NCBI RefSeq assembly: GCF_030010215.1
Contig: NZ_JASCRR010000019.1
Coordinates: 1-64,000, forward strand
Length of the DNA: 64,000 nt
DNA from: Tianweitania sp. UT-5YL-CI-8
GTDB taxonomy: Bacteria > Pseudomonadota > Alphaproteobacteria > Rhizobiales > Rhizobiaceae
Direction: 5' to 3'
Notes under the pieces: generated by a model
What the model was told of the DNA's origin: nothing
Seen by the model: only the letters and a program-made list of their open reading frames with translations
Databases searched by the model: none
Made by a program: the position numbers and the translations under genes
Shown: positions 60,692 through 64,000 of the stretch, piece by piece
Position numbering within the stretch: the stretch's first letter is position 1
Layout of the letters: each line of letters begins with the position of its first letter

Positions 60692-61534
60692 ATGCGTATG
60701 ATGCGGACAGGTTTCCGATCGTCGGCGTTGGCGGCGTTTGCGCTGGCCTTCGCGCTGATTGCCATTGCGGCACCGGTGCGAGCGGTGGAGCTTCCCGCTT
60801 TAACCGGCCGTGTGGTCGACACCGCTGGCATGATCGACGCGGCGACGGAAGCCGAACTAACGGCGAAACTCGCCGCCTTCGAGCAGAAATCCTCCGACCA
60901 GATCGTCGTCGCTACCATCGACAGCCTCGACGGCGAAGCCATCGAACCCTATGCCAACCGCCTGTTCCGCGCCTGGAAGCTCGGCCAAGCCGGTGAGGAC
61001 AACGGGATCCTGCTTCTGGTCGCCAAGAACGACCGCCGCATGCGCATCGAGGTCGGCTACGGCCTGGAAGGGACGCTGACAGACCTGCATTCGAAGCTGA
61101 TCATCGAAAACACCATGGTGCCGGCCTTCCGCGCCGGCGATTTTTCCCGCGGCATCGACAAGGCCGTCGACGACATCATCATGGTTGCCGAGGGCAATGG
61201 CGAGGAGTTGCAGGCGCGCGCCGAACGCAACCAGCCATCACAGGACAGCGGTTTCGACTGGTTTGTCGTTCTGTTCGGGCTGCTCTGGGCGACCATTTTC
61301 TTCGGCGGCTTTGCCATGGCGATCCTGCCGCGCATCTTTGGGCGTAAGATCGCGCCCGGCCGCTACACCTGGCTCGGCATGAATTTCGACTTTCGCAACA
61401 AGGGCGGATCGAGCAGTGGCAGCGGCGGCTGGTCGTCCGGCCGGTCTAGTGGCGGCGGCTGGTCGTCGGGCGGCGGCGGGTTTTCCGGTGGCGGCGGATC
61501 GTCGGGCGGCGGCGGATCTTCCGGAAGCTGGTAA
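60692..61534 (+). CDS. TPM-domain membrane protein with Gly/Ser-rich tail
   Basis: A 280-residue protein: a signal peptide ending near PVRAVELP, a TPM (formerly DUF477) domain (about 30-180) containing GRVVDTAGMID and RRMRIEVGYGLEGTLTD, one transmembrane helix near 190-213, and a C-terminal tail of about 50 residues made almost wholly of Gly and Ser. TPM domains are related to a chloroplast phosphatase. Three close start codons (60692, 60698, 60701) are possible. It follows lemA by 25 bases. Confidence 0.9.
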   Translation: MRMMRTGFRSSALAAFALAFALIAIAAPVRAVELPALTGRVVDTAGMIDAATEAELTAKLAAFEQKSSDQIVVATIDSLDGEAIEPYANRLFRAWKLGQAGEDNGILLLVAKNDRRMRIEVGYGLEGTLTDLHSKLIIENTMVPAFRAGDFSRGIDKAVDDIIMVAEGNGEELQARAERNQPSQDSGFDWFVVLFGLLWATIFFGGFAMAILPRIFGRKIAPGRYTWLGMNFDFRNKGGSSSGSGGWSSGRSSGGGWSSGGGGFSGGGGSSGGGGSSGSW

Positions 61535-61536
61535 GG

Positions 61537-62178
61537 ATGAACATGACACGCAGCCTGACAGCAGACGAACACGACAGCATCGCAAACGCGATCCGCGCCG
61601 CCGAAGCGCACACCAGCGGCGAAATCTACTGCGTCGTCGCGCGCTCCAGCGACAGCTATTTCTTTCCCGCTGCTTTCATTGTCGGCGCCGGCATGGTTGC
61701 AGCCAGCCTGCTGGCGGCCTTGGGGCTTGAGTATTTCTGGTTCGCCATCCGCTTGCCGGTGTTCGTTGCAGCCCAGCTTTGCGCCACCGGCGCGGCGCTG
61801 CTTGGGCTCTGGCTTCTGCCGTCCCTGCGCATCCATTTCGTGCCACACGGGCTACGCTACCGCCGCGCCCACGCCAATGCGCAGGGACAGTTCCTTGCGC
61901 GCAACGTTCACGTCACCGCCGCCCGCACCGGCGTGCTCATCTTCGTGTCGCTCGCAGAGCATTATGCCGCCGTCGTCGCCGATTCCGGCATCGATGCGAA
62001 GGTCGGCCAGAAAGAATGGGACGGTATCGTCGGCGAGTTGACGAAACAGGCTGCAGCCGACCGGCTGGCCCAGGGTTTCGTTGGGGCCATCTCCGCGGTC
62101 GGCGCCTTGCTTGCCGTGCATTTCCCAGTCGAAGAGCGCGATATCAACGAACTCGACGACCATCTCGTCGAACTCTGA
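61537..62178 (+). CDS. TPM-domain membrane protein
   Basis: A 213-residue protein with a TPM domain (DUF477-like) interrupted by two hydrophobic helices near 44-60 and 70-93. Segments IRAAEAHTSGEIYCVV and LIFVSLAEHYAAVVADSGI are typical of this second TPM group, which lacks a signal peptide. Starts at ATG 61537 or 61543. It follows the first TPM gene by two bases. The function is unknown; the two probably act with LemA. Confidence 0.88.
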   Translation: MNMTRSLTADEHDSIANAIRAAEAHTSGEIYCVVARSSDSYFFPAAFIVGAGMVAASLLAALGLEYFWFAIRLPVFVAAQLCATGAALLGLWLLPSLRIHFVPHGLRYRRAHANAQGQFLARNVHVTAARTGVLIFVSLAEHYAAVVADSGIDAKVGQKEWDGIVGELTKQAAADRLAQGFVGAISAVGALLAVHFPVEERDINELDDHLVEL

Positions 62179-62246
62179 CAAGTGCCCCAAAGGGCACCGC
62201 AACGACTCTTTGCAACCGACGATTCGGCGTTTATGGTTAAGGAGCC

Positions 62247-62753
62247 ATGAACACGCTGCTTATCGATATCCGCAAGGCCGAACCCCGCGATGCCGACGCC
62301 ATCGCGGATGTGCATCTCGAGGCTTGGCGCGGCACCTATACCGGTATCATTCCGCATCGTGCGCTGACCGCGATGATCAACCGCCGCGGCGGCCGGTGGT
62401 GGAGCAACGCGATCCGTCGCGCTGCCGGCGTGCTGGTCATCGAAATGGCCGGCGAAGTCGCCGGTTATGCCACGCTCGGCCGCAACCGCGCCCGCGAACT
62501 GCCCCAGCAGGGCGAAATCTACGAACTGTATCTGCGCCCGGAATATCAAGGCGTTGGGCTTGGCAGCCGGCTTTTCACCGCTGCCCGAACCAAGCTTGCC
62601 GACCATGGCCTGAAAGGGCTCGTCGTCTGGGCGCTCGAAGACAACGACAATGCGGTTTCCTTCTATCAGGGTATCGGCGGCCGTGACGTCGCCGAAGGTG
62701 TCGAGATCTTCGATCAGAAGGCGCTGAAGAAGGTCGCCTTCGTCTGGGGGTAG
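62247..62753 (+). CDS. GNAT family N-acetyltransferase
   Basis: A 168-residue GNAT acetyltransferase. The acetyl-CoA loop is in LYLRPEYQGVGLGSRLFTAA (Gln-x-x-Gly-x-Gly), and the C-terminal ALEDNDNAVSFYQGIGGRDV is typical. The substrate is unknown. AAGGAG precedes the ATG. It stands alone between the TPM genes and ppa. Confidence 0.92.
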   Translation: MNTLLIDIRKAEPRDADAIADVHLEAWRGTYTGIIPHRALTAMINRRGGRWWSNAIRRAAGVLVIEMAGEVAGYATLGRNRARELPQQGEIYELYLRPEYQGVGLGSRLFTAARTKLADHGLKGLVVWALEDNDNAVSFYQGIGGRDVAEGVEIFDQKALKKVAFVWG

Positions 62754-62909
62754 ATCTGAACCGTCCCGTCTTTCGTCGTTTTGACGACACAGAATGGTCT
62801 TTGCCGTGTTCCAGGACGATGTCGCTGCGTTAAGCTGCGCCGAATAGTGCATTGCAGAAAGCCCTTAACCCGTTTATCGGAAGCCACCTTCAATCCCACG
62901 GAGCTTCCC

Positions 62910-63446
62910 ATGCGCATCGATGCCATCTCCATCGGCAAAAATCCTCCTGAAGACGTCAACGTCATCATCGAAGTCGCAATCGGCGGCGAGCCGATCAAGT
63001 ACGAGATGGACAAGGAGGCCGGCACGCTGGTCGTCGACCGCTTCCTCTACACGCCGATGCGCTATCCCGGCAATTATGGCTTCGTCCCGCACACCCTGTC
63101 CGGCGACGGCGATCCGATCGACGTGCTGGTCTGCAACACGCGCGAACTCATTCCCGGCTGCGTCATCAATGTGCGCCCCATCGGCGTGCTGGTGATGGAA
63201 GACAATGCCGGCCAGGACGAAAAAGTCATCGCCGTGCCTTCGCCCAAGCTCACCCGCCGCTACGAAAACGTGAAGGAATACACTGACCTTCCAGAGATCA
63301 CGATCCAGCAGATCGAGCATTTCTTTGAGCACTACAAGGATCTCGAGCCCGGCAAATGGGTCAAGATCGGCGGCTGGCACGGCTCCGAATACGCCAAGAA
63401 GATGATCGTCGAGGCCATCGAGCGCGCCAAGACCGAAGCCAAGTAA
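62910..63446 (+). CDS. ppa: Inorganic diphosphatase
   Basis: A 178-residue family I inorganic pyrophosphatase. The metal-binding DGDPIDVLV contains D66, D68 and D71. The substrate segments [13 protein letters not shown] and [13 protein letters not shown] are present. It hydrolyses PPi from biosynthesis. ATG 62910 is chosen with GGAG upstream and family start MRIDAIS; an upstream frame of 43 codons is unsupported. Confidence 0.96.
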   Translation: MRIDAISIGKNPPEDVNVIIEVAIGGEPIKYEMDKEAGTLVVDRFLYTPMRYPGNYGFVPHTLSGDGDPIDVLVCNTRELIPGCVINVRPIGVLVMEDNAGQDEKVIAVPSPKLTRRYENVKEYTDLPEITIQQIEHFFEHYKDLEPGKWVKIGGWHGSEYAKKMIVEAIERAKTEAK

Positions 63447-63466
63447 AGCTCGTAAGGTGGGCGACG

Positions 63467-63484
63467 GGCCGGCAAATACCGGCC
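63467..63484. terminator. Weak hairpin terminator candidate
   Basis: GGCCGG-caaata-CCGGCC lies between the convergent ends of ppa and the last gene. The T-run is poor (TTCTCATTC), so termination is uncertain. Confidence 0.3.
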
Positions 63485-63491
63485 TTCTCAT

Positions 63492-64000
63492 TCACTCCTG
63501 CCTTGAGAATTCCGGGATCGGCTCTCCCACGAACACACGTTCGTCCGCGCCGCAGGCGAAGTCTCGCGCCTGCCGGTCGGCTATGATGCGCGCCATCTCG
63601 TTGGCGTCGGGCTTGCCGGTGGCCATAACCAGGCCGACGACGCAGCCATCGGCCTCTTCCAACTGGCCGACCTTGGAAACCACCAGGATTTCCAGCTTCT
63701 TGTCGTCCTCGTTGGGGTCGTTTACGAACCAGCGACGGATGGTGGCAAAAGGCAATTCCATGCCTTCGTAAGTGGCAAGCCGCCACTCGATCCTCGGCCC
63801 CGCCGAATTGAATCCCGCGAAACTTTCCCAGGCGGTTTCGGCCGTGCCGGGAAAGCCATAGGAGATGCTTTCGCGTTGATCGTCCACCGATAGTATGACG
63901 GGGAAGCCGCGATAGCCGTTGCAGACATAGTTCGAGAAGGAGCCTTCGCCTTCTGTTGCGCGCTCCGTCACCGAGCAGTCGCGGTCGATATCGAATTCCG
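63492..64000 (-). CDS. Hypothetical protein, 5' end outside the window
   Basis: A leftward frame of 160-odd residues continues past the right edge without a start, so the N-terminus is missing. An internal GTG at 63971 could begin a 159-residue form, but the frame remains open upstream (residues EFDIDRDCS). No known motif is visible. The composition is polar, with two cysteines (DRDCS and NYVCNG) suggesting a possible exported protein. It faces ppa. Confidence 0.6.
   Translation of the reverse strand, partial: EFDIDRDCSVTERATEGEGSFSNYVCNGYRGFPVILSVDDQRESISYGFPGTAETAWESFAGFNSAGPRIEWRLATYEGMELPFATIRRWFVNDPNEDDKKLEILVVSKVGQLEEADGCVVGLVMATGKPDANEMARIIADRQARDFACGADERVFVGEPIPEFSRQE

Noticed and set aside
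61384-61530. G-rich repeated DNA as a minisatellite
   Set aside because: It encodes the Gly/Ser tail of the TPM protein, a common feature of the family.

Overview
The window reads as high-GC chromosomal core DNA from an alphaproteobacterium of the Rhizobiales, most like Mesorhizobium and its Phyllobacteriaceae/Brucella relatives. The case rests on gene content and order: mdh-sucC-sucD-sucA-sucB with zapE and an Omp19-type lipoprotein alongside, a 1,594-residue NAD-glutamate dehydrogenase, hemCD followed by mitofilin/HemY-like genes, a ccm cluster divergent from acnA, and iron-control motifs of RirA and Irr type. Species was not determined. No rRNA, tRNA or CRISPR array was seen.

Layout. 1-0.8 kb is the only clearly accessory edge: the start of an IS630-type transposase running off the left end, and a truncated DGQHR-like gene. 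1.0-4.6 kb is a leftward run tsaD-gpsA-yciI-EVE-methyltransferase. 4.6-10.8 kb is a rightward heme run, hemC-hemD-mitofilin-like-hemY-terB-glutamine amidotransferase. 10.8-14.7 kb holds an MFS exporter and exbB-exbD-tonB, with a candidate iron box upstream. 14.9-16.6 kb has a hydrolase lipoprotein and a proline/alanine-rich membrane protein, closed by a strong two-way terminator. 16.6-28.2 kb is a long leftward TCA-cycle run from mdh through sucCD and sucAB to lpdA, with a small unannotated membrane-protein gene between sucC and sucD. 28.6-30.3 kb carries zapE and omp19. 30.5-36.9 kb runs rightward: MBL hydrolase, dapF, mtaB, ftsY, septation protein A and a PNPOx-like protein. 37-40.6 kb has a DUF1127-type small gene and the ccmA-ccmB-ccmD-ccmG cluster, which lacks ccmC. 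40.9-44 kb is acnA and a small hydrophilic protein. 44.1-53 kb is an MFS transporter, NAD-GDH, a vapBC module and typA. 53-58 kb holds rsm22-like, an M3 peptidase and a marR-MFS pair. 58-64 kb holds DUF429, pdxY, lemA with two TPM-domain proteins, a GNAT acetyltransferase, ppa and a partial gene.

How it fits together. The heart of the window is central metabolism (2-oxoglutarate to succinate to oxaloacetate, aconitase, glutamate oxidation) next to heme and cytochrome c maturation and iron uptake. Two candidate iron-responsive sites link these: a TGA-N9-TCA box upstream of exbBD-tonB and an ICE-like box between acnA and ccmA. No wholly new multi-gene system stands out. The best leads are the small ORF inside the suc operon, the missing ccmC, the repeat-derived insert in ftsY, and a CTGC-N3-GCAG site in the promoter of the DUF1127-type gene.
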